In this document: positions 53,584 through 64,000 of the stretch, piece by piece
How the letters are laid out: each line of letters begins with the position of its first letter
Position numbering within the stretch: position 1 is the stretch's first letter
From: Scolanthus callimorphus
Lineage: Eukaryota > Cnidaria > Anthozoa > Actiniaria > Edwardsiidae
Assembly (NCBI GenBank): GCA_033964015.1
Contig: CM066921.1
Location: forward strand, 27,633,355-27,697,354
Direction: 5' to 3'
Length of the DNA: 64,000 nt
Made by a program: the position numbers and the translations under genes
Notes under the pieces: generated by a model
Databases searched by the model: none
What the model saw: only the letters and a program-made list of their open reading frames with translations
What the model was told of the DNA's origin: nothing

Positions 53584-54579
53584 ATTTGATGGCCGCTCTA
53601 TAAATCTTAGAGCGGTTTTCATCCGCTGTGAAACAAAACTAGTAGTCAGTGTTTAATAGTGTCTACTAGTCATAATTACAAAGGAGAATACAATAAAAAT
53701 GACTTTCATAGTGTAAAGTAGTGCGTGTTTGTTAGTATCTATTTCACAGTCGGATGAAAACGACTCTAAACACGCTGTGAATTTGCATAAGTGTATCGCA
53801 TGACTTATCTGCTCTGGAATGTCGAGAATGTCATAGCACCTTGTTGTGCAATTATTTTCCTGCAAAGCGACTTTGTTCTGAAATCTCCAAAAATGTTAGC
53901 ACCATCATCTGGTTTTCAACAACAAACATCTAATGCTGTGATCATACCTGAGTTGTTTACTGCAGTAGCTAGATTTATTGATTTATGTATTTGTTTTTGT
54001 TATAAATGTTAAGAGCGAGTTTCTGTAAATATCAACCAAGTCGGGAAGAGTCGAAAAAATCAAAATTTCCCAAACTTTGCTTCAACATAGTCTATGATGA
54101 GGTGTCTTCGGCGCTGAAAGAATTTTTGATTTATTGAAATGTCGGTGAGAAAACCCGGATTTTTCATTTTTTGCCCAAAAAGGGGTGAAAACATGGTAAT
54201 TTTTGCCCCAATTTAACGTCTCCTTCCAGAACAATCGCAAGTATTTATCAAAATACCAAGATATTTTCTAAAAAGTGCATCATGTCTGCGTTCGTTTTAA
54301 CTTTTTTGCACTGCAAACATCTGCTACACATACAATATTTTCTGTATTTTTAAATATTTTTGAGAAAGTGCACTTTTACGAAATGTAAAAAAATATCCAT
54401 ATTTGCGACCGAATATCGCCCATGTTGGGACGAGTTCGAACATACAAAAGGTATCATAGAAAAGGGCATTCATTCACCTTTCAGAAAATACAAAAACATT
54501 TTTGTGCAATTAAAATGGCGAGCTTCTGCAAACCCTTAAAGATGACGGCCTAATCGCCTAAAATAAGATAGGTTTTCAA
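53584..54579. other. No gene seen
   Basis: AT-rich. Two TGCATAAG/AGTCGGATGAAAACG mirrored words at 53,620 and 53,745 may be ends of a short MITE. No supported ORF. Confidence 0.35.
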
Positions 54580-55090
54580 AGGTATATATAGAATATTTGT
54601 CTATACCACGCATACATTGTACATTTTTGACGAAAAATTACTGAAGTAGCTACTAAATACATTGAATTATAGCAAAACATATTTCATTGTCACGTTTGAC
54701 TAATTTTACAGCATTTTAGTGATGTTTGTACAAGAAAGGGGAGGGGAGGCCAGTAGGCCACCCACCCCCCTCTGAGGTTTACTGGATAGTGATATTTTCG
54801 AGAGGCTTTAGAATTAGGACATCAAATTTTCAGTAGCTGAGATATTTCTACTGCACAACGTTTGTTGGGAAGGTGTCATTTTGTTCCCATGGTAGCGAGT
54901 ATAACGTCAAAAAATGTCCAGCAATTTCTTTCTCCGCGCAGGCGTTTGATCAAAATGTCCAATATTATTATCGGGTTCAATACTTACTACTTAGCAATAG
55001 GTTACGGAGGTTTTCAAGACAAGATACCTTGACGGGATAGAGCACCCTTAATTTGCATAAAAGTCGACAATTTTGTGAATATCTTTTTTC
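54580..55090. repeat. Left arm of a long inverted repeat
   Basis: CATTTTAGTGATGTTTGTAC, the GGGGAGGGGAGGCC block, AATTTTCAGTAGCTGAGATA and ACTACTTAGCAATAGGTTAC reappear as reverse complement in 58,030-58,570 in the same mirrored order, over about 500 bp. The arms are diverged by many indels. Confidence 0.7.
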
Positions 55091-55869
55091 CATTTTTTAA
55101 TTACTTTAATTGGAAATGGACTACGTTAATCTAATACTAAACAGCAGTTTGACCCAATTCGTTGATTTTTGTAAAAAAAAAATATGGTAAAAATTAACTT
55201 CAATGAAATGCTTTTTTGGGTTATAGATACGTGTTTAAATTATATATTTAAGCATGCGGGTTTCTCCAACTCTGTTTGTTAATCATTCTTTGTTTGTGTA
55301 AAACAATGTCATTTGAATTGATGCAAACCAAAAATATATCAAACTAACAAATAAAACAGTCCATACATTATTAGGAGCTAGCAGAAACATATAACTTAGT
55401 TGAAACATGTAACGGCGAAGCAAGCTGTGGATTATTCGCGGTTTGTTTATGACCATATTTGGTCAATAATGAACTCTCGACTGCTAACCCAAGCAGGTTT
55501 TCTCATCATAATATTTCATTTTTCGCTCAAATAAAGTAGAACAACAGTTGTAAGTGATAATATGCTAACATTTAACATCTTGAAGTCTTGCAACAACATT
55601 ATTTTCAAAATCTGTTCAATTGTTTATTCTTTTATTTTCTACTAACTATGTTTTAATATTCCGCAGCTTGGCACTAAAGCAATGTATGTTCGTTACACGT
55701 TTCAACTCACTTATATGTTTCTGGAGCTAGGAAATGCCTATGTGTATCTCCACTTTATTATCCACGGTAAAAAAATATCACCTTCATTTTTTTAGCACCT
55801 TCAAAAAATTTCCGTCAATCTTCAAAGAAAAAAAAACATTTCTTCAAACTTGTAAAAATAATTTTAGCG
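55091..55869. other. No gene seen, spacer of the long inverted repeat
   Basis: Very AT-rich sequence between the left arm and the LINE fragment. No supported open frame. Confidence 0.4.
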
Positions 55870-56910
55870 GAGCTTCAGCGGAGCCCCATAGCTACACGCA
55901 GAAGATCAAAGCCTTCCTATGTGATCAAAGCCTTCCTATGTGATCGGCAACAGAGAGTCAGAATGGAGGGGAAACTCTCGTCACCTATTTCTCCTCGTGG
56001 GGGAATTCCCCAAGGAACTCGTTTGGCACCATTGTTGTTTGCAATTTTGGTAAATAGATTAGCGGAGGAGTGGAATACTCGGTTAAAGTATGTGGATGAT
56101 GCCACTGTTGTAGAGCTCATCCCCCGTAATTCCCCTAGCTATCTGCCTATCGTCGCCTCTGATATCAATAAGTTTACAGCCCAGCGGAATATGAAGCTAA
56201 ACGCAAAGAAGTGCAAATAAATGGTTATCGATTTCCTGCAGTACAAGTCGACTATTTTAAGTCCCTTGCTGATTGGCGGCACAGTTATTGAACGTGTTCC
56301 GGCGTATAAGTTGCTTGGTGTGCAGATATCTGACGATATGTCTTGGAACTTACATTGTGAGACTGTGTACAAGAAGGCTGTCAAACGTCTTTACGGTTTA
56401 CGGGTCTTAAAGAAGTCTGGGATGTCTGTAGAGGATCTTGTATCCGTTTACAGTTCCATCGTACGATCCACCATCGAGTACGCTTCTCCTGCTTGGGCAG
56501 CGCTTCCCCAGTATTTAAGTTATTTATTAGAGAGTGTACAGAAACAGGCCATGAGGGTTATTTTTCCCGGCATTCCATATGATGAGGCGCTCGAGTTGGC
56601 AGGTCTCGACCCGTTATACTTACGGTGAGATGATCCTCGTAAGAACTTTGTAATTAAGTCTAAGAACACTATTCATATTTTACACAAGCCAACGGTGCTT
56701 CAGCGCACACACAACTTGAGGTCCGGACTTCAGTCTGTCTAGCCCACACTAGGCGGAACAAATCGGTTTAACAATTTTGTCTCTGTTTAGTATCAAATGT
56801 TGAATTTGTAATTTATTATATTTGATTGAATGACCTCTCCTGTAATTCAGGCTCCGCCTGCAATGGGTTTTGAATTAAACGATTGATTGATTGATTGATT
56901 GATAGAAGAA
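55870..56910 (+). mobile_element. 5'-truncated LINE with reverse transcriptase C-terminal half
   Basis: One frame from 55,921 encodes GGIPQGTRLAPLLFAILVN and the catalytic YVDDATVVE. It is interrupted by a single TAA at 56,218, then continues in the same frame with YKLLGVQISDDMSWN, YSSIVRSTIEYASPAW and MRVIFPGIPYDEALELAGL to a stop at 56,626. The 3' end is a GATT repeat (56,880-56,903), the simple-repeat tail of CR1-like LINEs. GATCAAAGCCTTCCTATGT is duplicated in tandem at about 55,903-55,940. Truncated, so not mobile by itself. Confidence 0.8.
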
Positions 56911-58029
56911 GAAGAAGGAAAACAAAAGTGTATATGCATCGACCAGTTTTGTCATGGACTTCCGGTTTGTGCGCTCGTCCGCTCGTCACACAGGCAACCC
57001 AACAGTCATCAATGACGTCATCATACGAGAAAAGGTTTATATCTTTGGAAGGAATGAAACAATTTGTGACAGTTGAGATTTTATCTCAATAGTAATTACC
57101 GGATTTGTCTTTTATTTATTTCCCTGTAGTAGTTTTTTGTACTTGCGCGCGCACAGGCGATACGGTCAGCTGATTGGCTGAGTTCTAGCACTGGCTGAGT
57201 TCTAGCACGTGACTTGCAGTCACAATATATAACAAGCAAAGTTTACAAGCTTTTTGGGGTGCTATGCCAGGCTTTGGTTAGTGTGCTGTGGTGGTATTTT
57301 TGAAAGGTTAAGACAAGAAGTTAGATTGTTTTGATTTGTTTTGTGCTAGTAAGAGCGAATTAAGCTAGTGAAGGATTTGTCGGTCTAGTCTGGAAATGTA
57401 GTTTCAAGTATCTTATTTACCGCCTGTAATCTCATCGGGAGATGCATATTTTTCTATTCACTTCATCCATTTCCATATTTTGTAAATAAATTCAGTTTCA
57501 TAGTCCACTTTTTGTGTGCAGTTGTTCTTTCTCTGGCGTAGGGACTCCGGCATCAAACTTCCTGTGTTACAAATTGTTTCCACTTTGATAATATACAGAG
57601 GATATTACATGGTCGTGCGTAGATACGAATGTTATCTTCACAACTAGTTTCTTCAGAGTCAAACATATATATTTTCTTCAAAGTCAAAAATGCAAATTCA
57701 AAATCTGCTTGGCGCATATTCCGCTGACACAGTTAATGCCAGGGGGCGTGTCTGCCTTTAAGCCAAGTGAGCACTGGCTTACATTCTTTTACAAATTGAA
57801 AATACCCGTGTATTTATTTATTTTTCTAGGCTAAAATTAATTGAAGCTATATTTTTGCTAGATCTATTGTTGTTTGGTTTGTGATAGTCATTGCCAACCT
57901 GTGAGAAGTTTATTAGGAAATAAGTGCTGAATCAGCAAACTAGAACTCACCGTTTTTGCCCTGTGTTTTGATTATGTTGCAACCAAACTGAAACCTTTTT
58001 AGTGGACAACTATTTGACCAGCTTTCCAC
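56911..58029. other. No gene seen; promoter-like segment near 57,170-57,240
   Basis: TGGCTGAGTTCTAGCAC is repeated in tandem (57,175 and 57,193) and followed by CACAATATATAACAAGC. A polypyrimidine/T-rich tail and the 57,595 TATACAGAGGATATTACATGG repeat end follow. No convincing ORF. Confidence 0.35.
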
Positions 58030-58570
58030 AAAATCAGCACAAGGGCTGGCAAATATATCCACAAAAATGTCAAATTTTATGCATTTTAAGGTTCTCATTC
58101 CCGTCAAGATTTTTTTAAGGATGGCATGATCGAAATTGATTTGAAAACCTCTGTAACTTATTGCTAAGTAGTAAGTCTTAAACCCTGAAAATTGTGATTG
58201 AAAGCCAAAGAAGAAAGAAATTGCCGAACATAGTTCTGACCTGAACATTTGATGATGCTCTAACTCGTTACCATGGTAACGAAATGACACCTTCCCAATA
58301 AAAATTGTGCGATGGAAACATCAACAGCTACTGAAAATCTGGTGTTCTAATTCAAAAGCCTGTCGAAAACATCGCAAGTAAACCTTAGAGGGGGTGGCCC
58401 TCCCCTCCCTCCCTTGCACAAACATCACTAAAATGCTGTAAAATTAGCCAAACGGGATAATAAAAAATGTTTTGCTATAATTCAATGTATTTAATAACTA
58501 CTTTTGTTATTTTTCGTCAAAGATTTACAAGGCATTGCGTGGTAAAAACAAAATATTCTGCATATACTTA
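58030..58570. repeat. Right arm of the long inverted repeat
   Basis: Reverse-complement partner of 54,580-55,090, e.g. ACACCTTCCCAATAAAAATT, GGTGGCCCTCCCCTCCCTCC and ACATCACTAAAATGCTGTAA. A LINE fragment lies between the arms. Confidence 0.7.
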
Positions 58571-59354
58571 GAATTACTTAAATACTTAGATTATCCGACG
58601 GAAATTATGTAAAGAAAATGCGGGAAAACGCGAATTATCCGGCAACATCCTACAGGGATAATGTAGGGAAAACGCGAATTATCCGGCGAAAATCCAACAA
58701 GGATAATTTAAGGAAAACGCGAATGTTCTATTTGGGAAAACGTGAGAGGTGATAACTGGAAAACTCAAATGTTCCAGGCGTTTTCCTCAAACAGGAAAAG
58801 TCGCATAATGCTGAGTTTTGCCAAGTAGTAAAACGTAACAGGTAAACGGCACGTTTTCTGCCTCGGCAAAATTGACAGGAAATGCATGGGAAAACGCGCG
58901 TTTTTCAGATGGATAAATAGAGGAAAACGCCAAGATTATGTTACGTTTTTAGCGAATTTTCTTCGCATTATCCGAACGGAAAATGCGGACTTTTTTGCCG
59001 AGGGAAGCGAGGAGCTTCTGCTGTTTCTGGCCTCACGGCCTCCAGTCACGCGTGATTTCAAATGTCTTTGTCTCAGCTGTCAAAGTTTGATGGTTTGATG
59101 TCTGCTAGATACGCTTCGGCACAGCTTTACACAGTCTGATAGAACACGACAATAGTCAATCTTTTCGTGGCTTCTTGGCTTACTACTATTTGCGTCCATC
59201 AAAACCTGCAGTTTCTCTAAACTGTCGTTGGCTCAAAAACCTCCACTGAGCATTCCTCAGTACGTCTGTTTGCCCCAGGATAGGGGGAGTGGGGCATCCC
59301 TGCAAAAGTTTCCCACCCTTTGGTGTCAGTATAGGCAATACTATATATTTGACC
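58571..59354. other. Short GAAAACGCGAATTATCCGG repeats, otherwise no gene
   Basis: Two copies of about 54 bp with GGGAAAACGCGAATTATCCGG lie at 58,622-58,730, followed by looser GGAAAACGC words to 59,000. They resemble the 152-bp array words, so both may be pieces of one transposon family. Confidence 0.45.
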
Positions 59355-59602
59355 GACGACCGGTTAGCGCAGTGGTATAGCGCCGGGCTTATGTGCGGGA
59401 GTTCAAACCCCGGCCGGGCCAACACTCAGGGTCTTTTTCTAATAATTGAGGAGAAGGTGCTGCCTTTGCTCTAACATCTGCAAATGCTTAGGTCCCGTCT
59501 CTCACACGCACTACACTAACCTGAACCAGAGGGACGTTAAAGAACCACGAGGACGTCGGAAGTTGTCCATCCTTAGTGCAGGGCTTACAACTTACTAACC
59601 CA
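59355..59602 (+). mobile_element. tRNA-derived SINE, shortened copy 2
   Basis: Same head (GACGACCGGTTAGCGCAGTG) as copies at 44,578 and 62,899. It has internal deletions: the head lacks the GGTTGGGAG bases, and GGTTAGACC..GGATAAGG is missing. The AAAGCGC 3' end is also absent. Confidence 0.75.
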
Positions 59603-60860
59603 TTACACTGACCAAGGAACCTCGTAATTGGAGCCTCGCTCTGTGTGGATTTCTCGGCCCTCCCGGTAACCCAAATCCCGTTTTCCCGGCCTAAAAAAAG
59701 GCGAATCCCGTCACCCGTTTTACCCCTTCAGGACCCTGTTATTACCATGTGGGAAATTTGGCCCCTTATTAGGAAGGTCTGTAAGTATTTTTCCTCATAT
59801 CTTATCCAAACAAGCGGACAATTCACCAAAACTTGCAGATACTCGAGAAACATCGTTCTCTTGGCCGCCATTTTGTTTTTGTTCCCGGCCGAGATAGTCC
59901 AGATGTCAAGAGCCAAATTTTTCCAGAATTGTGCGTTTTTTGATAAAAGCACGAAACTTCCCAGGTTTGTAGACCTATGGGGCCTTAGTAATCCTGGATA
60001 TAGAGCCATCCCTGAAAACGCCTCTAATGGGAATAAACCGGTTTTTACGAAAAATGCTGAGTCAGCATTTTCTGCCCATACATTCTCACTAGCTATTGCT
60101 ATCATTTCAATGCTTCGTCAGTTCCAATATTATTCGTTCAATACAAAACAATGCTCTAGAATATTTTGCGATAAAAAATACCCGGCAACGAGGTTGATCA
60201 TAAAATTATTGAACAAAAAAACACTTTAACTCTAACCTAACAGTAATTTTACTCGTGTAATAATACATGTATAATACGCACCCCGCATTTTGATCTCATT
60301 TAAAAGCACAGGAAACAGATTAAAAGTAATTTAGTATAATATGACCAGTTAACTGATATTTAAATATTTAAACTGACGAAAAACTATCGATCATTTTAGG
60401 TTAGAAATAGTTTGTTTTTGCTCTCTTATCACTTTTCTTGGAGAATGCACACTCTGTCGCAATGGTGCCGACTGCGTCACGGTATGAATGTCCTGAATAT
60501 CTAAACCCCTTGGACAATTGCGATCGAACGCATCAATTAGGAGATTCAGGCTAAAAAGAAATTGTTGGTTAGGTGCCATCGATGTTTGCGTTGGATCATG
60601 TCAACTACGCATGGTGGTTGTCAGTTCACCACGAGACATGGTTAAAATCACTAAAGGATACCCATCAAAAGGTATATACGAGTATCTGGTGCGTTTGTAG
60701 TTAATAAGACCGCGAATGTGTTCTATTGCTATTGCTCTATTGCTCTCGATCGTGCTTACGAGCAGGAAAATTCCTCTATTTCAAGATGGCGGAGTAGTTG
60801 GTTAGATCGATGTCTTAAGCGAAAAAAGCTACATGTTTCTATCAAGTTCCCACTAAAGTT
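59603..60860. other. No gene seen; AAATCCCGT-type repeat and AT-rich DNA
   Basis: CCCAAATCCCGTTTTCCCGG and GGCGAATCCCGTCACCCG at 59,665-59,720 are transposon-end-like. The 194-codon frame across 59,645-60,229 has no protein character. Confidence 0.4.
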
Positions 60861-61216
60861 AGCCTGCGAAAGCGGATACCACTCAGCGATCGCCGAAAGA
60901 GACTACCACAAAGAGCTCAAGCCAAACATTCCATACTGATGACGTATTTTGATCCAATCTGGACGAAAGTATTCCGCGGCCAATGTGACTGTGATATCTA
61001 ATTTTTATAGCACACAAAGTATATTATAGTAACGAATTCAAATAAGACGAAAAAATATGCAACAAAGTTAACTTGGTGGCGACGTAATTATTTTGACCAG
61101 ATTTGGGTCAAACTACGGCATCAGCAGTATGGAATGTTTGGTTTGAGCGCGCAGACGCCTCTTTGTGGGAGTCTCTTTCGACGAGCGTTAGGTGGTGTCG
61201 GCTTTCGCAGGTTACC
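60861..61216. mobile_element. 356-bp MITE with 8-bp target duplication
   Basis: AGCCTGCGAAAGCGGATACC is mirrored by CGGCTTTCGCAGGTTACC, and AAACATTCCATACTG by CAGTATGGAATGTTT. Pairing extends about 110 bp. CTAAAGTT occurs at 60,853-60,860 and 61,217-61,224. The 8-bp duplication suggests a hAT mobiliser. No coding capacity. Confidence 0.7.
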
Positions 61217-61379
61217 CTAAAGTTACCTTAACGAAGTAATCTCAGAGTTGGACGAAGATTGCTCGCTGTTTTCACGGCTATTACATGCCAGACGCGTGAT
61301 GGAGATCTCCCAAAAACGTTTTCCGGCATGAGAATCAGCCTTGTCCCTCATCGCTACCGCAGCAAGGCAAACTCGGACA

Positions 61380-61790
61380 AAAGTGTTTAGCGAATGCGTC
61401 CGTAACCCGTACAGAAAGTCCAAAAGTGGATGTAAAAATCTTTGACGGGGCTGTGGTAGTTCAAATGCTCAATTCTAAGACAGAACAAACATTCAGAGAA
61501 TACGTTCAAACAGTGTTCCTGCCTTATGTAAATGCTCAGCTACTTTCTGTTTCGAGAATAGAAATTTGGGATACACACAGGGAAGAAAGTCTGGAGACAA
61601 GCGCAGGGAAAAGAAAGCTGGAGCACGGCTTGGCGCGCTAGATGTGAAGATCCCGCCGAACTGGAAGAGTTCCTGAGGGTCAACGATATTAAGACAGATC
61701 TATTTAGGCTCCTTTGCTGATGATGTATTGCTCCTGATACAGGAAAAGAAATCTGCAGCACCCTGTCCAAAGGCAAGCAGGTAGTTAGTA
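61380..61790 (+). pseudogene. Decayed coding fragment of a repeat-associated protein
   Basis: The clearest part (61,420-61,560) reads SPKVDVKIFDGAVVVQMLNS, then TEQTFREYVQTVFLPYVNAQ and LLSVSRIEI. It then shifts frame and continues as WDTHREESLE, RKLEHG, VKIPPNW and KTDLF pieces spread over different frames up to about 61,790. Small indels and a stop break it. The FDGA..FLPYV..VSRIE..WD pattern recalls an uncharacterised multi-copy protein family of anthozoan genomes; its function is unknown to me. Confidence 0.4.
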
Positions 61791-62339
61791 ATACCACGAG
61801 AGGGAAGGCCTGCGGTCATGTAGTCATGAAAAGGCCAACTCGAGACTTTTCATGCATGTATTCGATGCTGCTCAAGGGCACAAGCGGGTCATGAAAAGGA
61901 AAAAAAAACTGGCAGGTACGAAACGCAGGTCACAGGTCACAGGTCACATCCCTCCCGCCCGCGCCCGTTGAAGATCGCATTCAACCTTTTCGTCTCAATG
62001 GACACATGTGGGATGTGGATGTGCGTGAACCGCTGACTTGACGATTTTCTATCTTTTTCACATGCCATTGTTCTTCCTTGAGTGTTCCTGGTACGACTCT
62101 CCGTCGGTTAACCGTTCAGAACAAATCTGTCCAATAGACGCGCAAATTTTCCCTTCTAATAATGGTGTTTTAGAAAAAGGAAAATCTGACCGCGCGTTCG
62201 GGGAATGTAAAACTGTTCTCATGACGGATGTTTTGCTATCAGTTATCGCTATTTATAGTGATCGCTTAGATTACTTCTTAACTGCGTCATTTACTCGTTT
62301 ACCATTCATCTTTACCATTCATCTTTACCATTCGCCTTT

Positions 62340-62500
62340 TGGATGAGACAATAAACCGGGTCCTGTCTCGCCGTATTACTCTATCCAGAAGTACGTTAAA
62401 GAACCACCCTCAGTGTCTGTGCTTATGACCGCTTGGCTGCCAGTGGCGCCGTTGAGACCCAGCGTAATTCTTGCTTACGAACTGCTAGTCTGGGGAGTCG
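62340..62500 (+). mobile_element. SINE body fragment
   Basis: GGATGAGACAATAAACCGGG, GTTAAAGAACCACCCTCAGT and GGCTGCCAGTGGCGCCGTTG match the body of the SINE at 18,691-19,070. The tRNA-like head is missing. Confidence 0.6.
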
Positions 62501-62674
62501 GTCTCAAACATTTACATTTTTTTATTCATACACCGCCAGTCCACTTAGGGCATTGGCAGGCAACCATACCGCTTTTTTCGTTCAATTTGGAATATACTGC
62601 ATTTGTTTTTTTTTTCAAAAAGCTCTCGGACTCACTGTCGACAGTTCAATACAAATTGAATGGGAAAGTCGTAT

Positions 62675-62890
62675 GTCTCGAACCCAGAGCTCCCGGCTCG
62701 TAACCTCGCGGGGGAGGCTCTGGTGACAGCCACTGACGCATGCGCGTGATTTGATACAGTGTCGTTGAGAGAAACAACTTTCTGCGCATGCCTCAACATT
62801 CAAAATGGGCCAATCAGCGACGGCCCTCAAATGGATGTCCCCAGAGCCTCCCTTGCAAGCAGACGAGCCGGGGGAGCTCTAGGTACGAGA
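62675..62890. mobile_element. About 215-bp MITE
   Basis: CCAGAGCTCCCGGCTCGTAA..GGGGGAGGCTCTGG is mirrored by CCAGAGCCTCCC..CGAGCCGGGGGAGCTCT, about 50 bp each. Central AT/GC-mixed spacer. Confidence 0.6.
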
Positions 62891-62898
62891 ATGATGTC

Positions 62899-63308
62899 GA
62901 CGACCGGTTAGCGCAGTGGTAGAGCGCCGGGCTTATGTTCGGGAGGTTGGGAGTTCAAACCCTGGCCGGGCCAACACTCAGGGTCTTTTTCTAATAATTG
63001 AGGAGAAGGTGCTGCCTTTGCTCTAACATCTGCAAATGGTTAGACCTTCGCGTCTTCTCGGATAAGGACGTTAAACCGTAGGCCCCGTCTCTCACATACA
63101 CTACACTAACCGGAACCAGAGGGACGTTAAAGAACCACTAGGACCGTCGGAAGTTGCCCAACCTCAGTGTCACAGAACTCACAATACTAACACACACTCA
63201 TGTTTATAAAGCTGGTTCTTATAGGATGAGTTATCCATTAATGTAAAGCGCTTTGAGCCGCGAGGATAAAGCGCTATATAAGCACGTTATTATTATTATT
63301 ATTATTAT
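62899..63308 (+). mobile_element. tRNA-derived SINE, full length, copy 3
   Basis: Almost base-for-base the same as 44,578-44,979, including GGACGTTAAACCGTAGGCCC and the GTAAAGCGCTTTGAGCCG end, with a longer ATT tail. It is nested in the 61,911 element, so it inserted later. High identity implies recent activity of the family. Confidence 0.85.
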
Positions 63309-63744
63309 GTTACACAAATGCCGTTCGATGAGGTGTTTCCATATAGTAAATGGGCCGATTAATTGCGGCTGCAGCACAATAATCGCACCAGGCATCAAGG
63401 AAAAACTCTGGAAGAATGGAAAAAGTGCGCATGGAAAAGTATGGAAAAGTAACATTTTTCTATATCAGAATTAATATTATAATTTTAATTACATTTTTGA
63501 ATATTGTAAATCTTAGATATATTGTATACCGTAATAGAATAAATGCAAAGCACTCGAACAAGTAAGATGACATGCGTACACAAAAATAGAAAATCATCAA
63601 GTCTGCGGTTCACTCACATCCACATCCCACATGTGTCCATTGACACGAAAAGGCTGAATGCGATCTTCAACGAGCATGGGCGGGAGGGATGTGACCTGTG
63701 ACCTGTTGTGACCTGTGAACTGTGACCTGCGTTTTGTACCTGCC

Positions 63745-64000
63745 GGAAAACAACACAAATGTAGCTTTGATACATGGCTAGCTTTTGATACATGGGAAAC
63801 ACTTCAGATAGTACCCGTAGTTCACCAGATCAACCATGTATTGACATATTCATTCCTGCTAGTGCTGTTCTCGTTGGCTGTTTTAGGTTTTATCACTCTT
63901 CAGACACGGATGTTGAACATTTAGAAATTCTAAAGATCCAAGATGGCCGCCAAGACAATTGTAGCTCTATTGCTGGTTACCATGGAAACTTGACACAACC
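63745..64000. other. No gene seen at the right edge
   Basis: Short frames only. TTTGATACATGG occurs twice (63,765-63,795). The window ends in AT-balanced unique-looking sequence. Confidence 0.35.

Larger units (their letters stand above)
61911..63744. mobile_element. 1.83-kb element with about 125-bp inverted ends, carrying nested SINEs and a MITE
   Basis: GGCAGGTACGAAACGCAGGT at 61,911 is mirrored by ACCTGCGTTTTGTACCTGCC ending at 63,744. Matching continues inward through GGTCACAGGTCACATCCCTC and CATGTGGGATGTGGATGTG. AGGTCAC is in tandem at the left and right. The interior contains a SINE piece (62,340-62,500), a MITE (62,675-62,890) and SINE copy 3. Long arms suggest a MULE-like foldback; no target duplication was confirmed. 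Confidence 0.65.

Noticed and set aside
59645..60229. 194-codon plus-strand frame
   Set aside because: It starts in a transposon-end-like AAATCCCGT repeat, has no domain-like pattern, and the opposite strand is equally open.

Overview
This window reads as animal nuclear DNA, most likely from an anthozoan cnidarian (coral or sea anemone). The basis is an intact intronless BTB-BACK-PHR gene, a 40-residue-unit TPR gene, tRNA-derived SINEs, non-LTR retrotransposon remnants and a dense mosaic of terminal-inverted-repeat DNA transposons. The species call is an inference; nothing in the sequence proves it.

Bases 1-11,090 hold the most interesting item: most of an integrated Polinton-like (Maverick/PLV-type) virus element, visibly richer in G+C than the rest. 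It carries a retroviral-type DDE integrase (frameshifted), an intact A32-like packaging ATPase, a probable double-jelly-roll major capsid protein (frameshifted), a penton-like minor capsid protein (frameshifted), and a set of hydrophobic or coiled-coil proteins of 74, 141, 170, 211 and 310 aa. It also has an orphan 534-aa protein, a 177-aa protein and a 276-aa protein. The integrase-to-capsid block is a tight minus-strand series. The 310-aa gene is divergent from the capsid gene, and the 534-aa gene is divergent from the penton gene. No B-family polymerase or adenain-like protease is visible; the window starts inside the tail of a plus-strand HNH-type gene, so the left part of the element is missing. 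The right part ends in a 68-bp tandem repeat containing a 16-bp palindrome, followed by two AATAAA signals.

11,090-12,871 is a minus-strand TPR gene broken by small frameshifts and cut at its C-terminal end by a repeat. 12,910-22,487 is a tandem duplication: two copies of a roughly 3.3 kb unit, each next to a pyrimidine/CA-rich 79-bp minisatellite. The first copy carries a 359-bp MITE that is cleanly absent from the second. 22,500-27,250 is transposon debris and homopolymer tracts. 28,034-29,386 is the intact BTB gene. 30,240-31,035 is a LINE end.

33,000-64,000 is almost wholly transposable elements. The best resolved case is a three-level nest at 40,199-43,540: a hAT-like element with an 8-bp target duplication contains a foldback element with a 10-bp duplication and a third element with a TTA duplication. 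Other contents are a cluster of four long palindromes (36.9-39.1 kb), a spliced Crypton/ZMYM-type recombinase-domain remnant, tandem arrays of 91 bp (48.3-49.0 kb) and 152 bp (52.1-52.7 kb), three copies of one SINE family, and a long inverted repeat around a LINE fragment (54.6-58.6 kb).

Quality caution: the two duplicated units differ mainly by single-base indels rather than substitutions. That looks like long-read consensus error, so the frameshifts in the viral and TPR genes may be partly artefactual.
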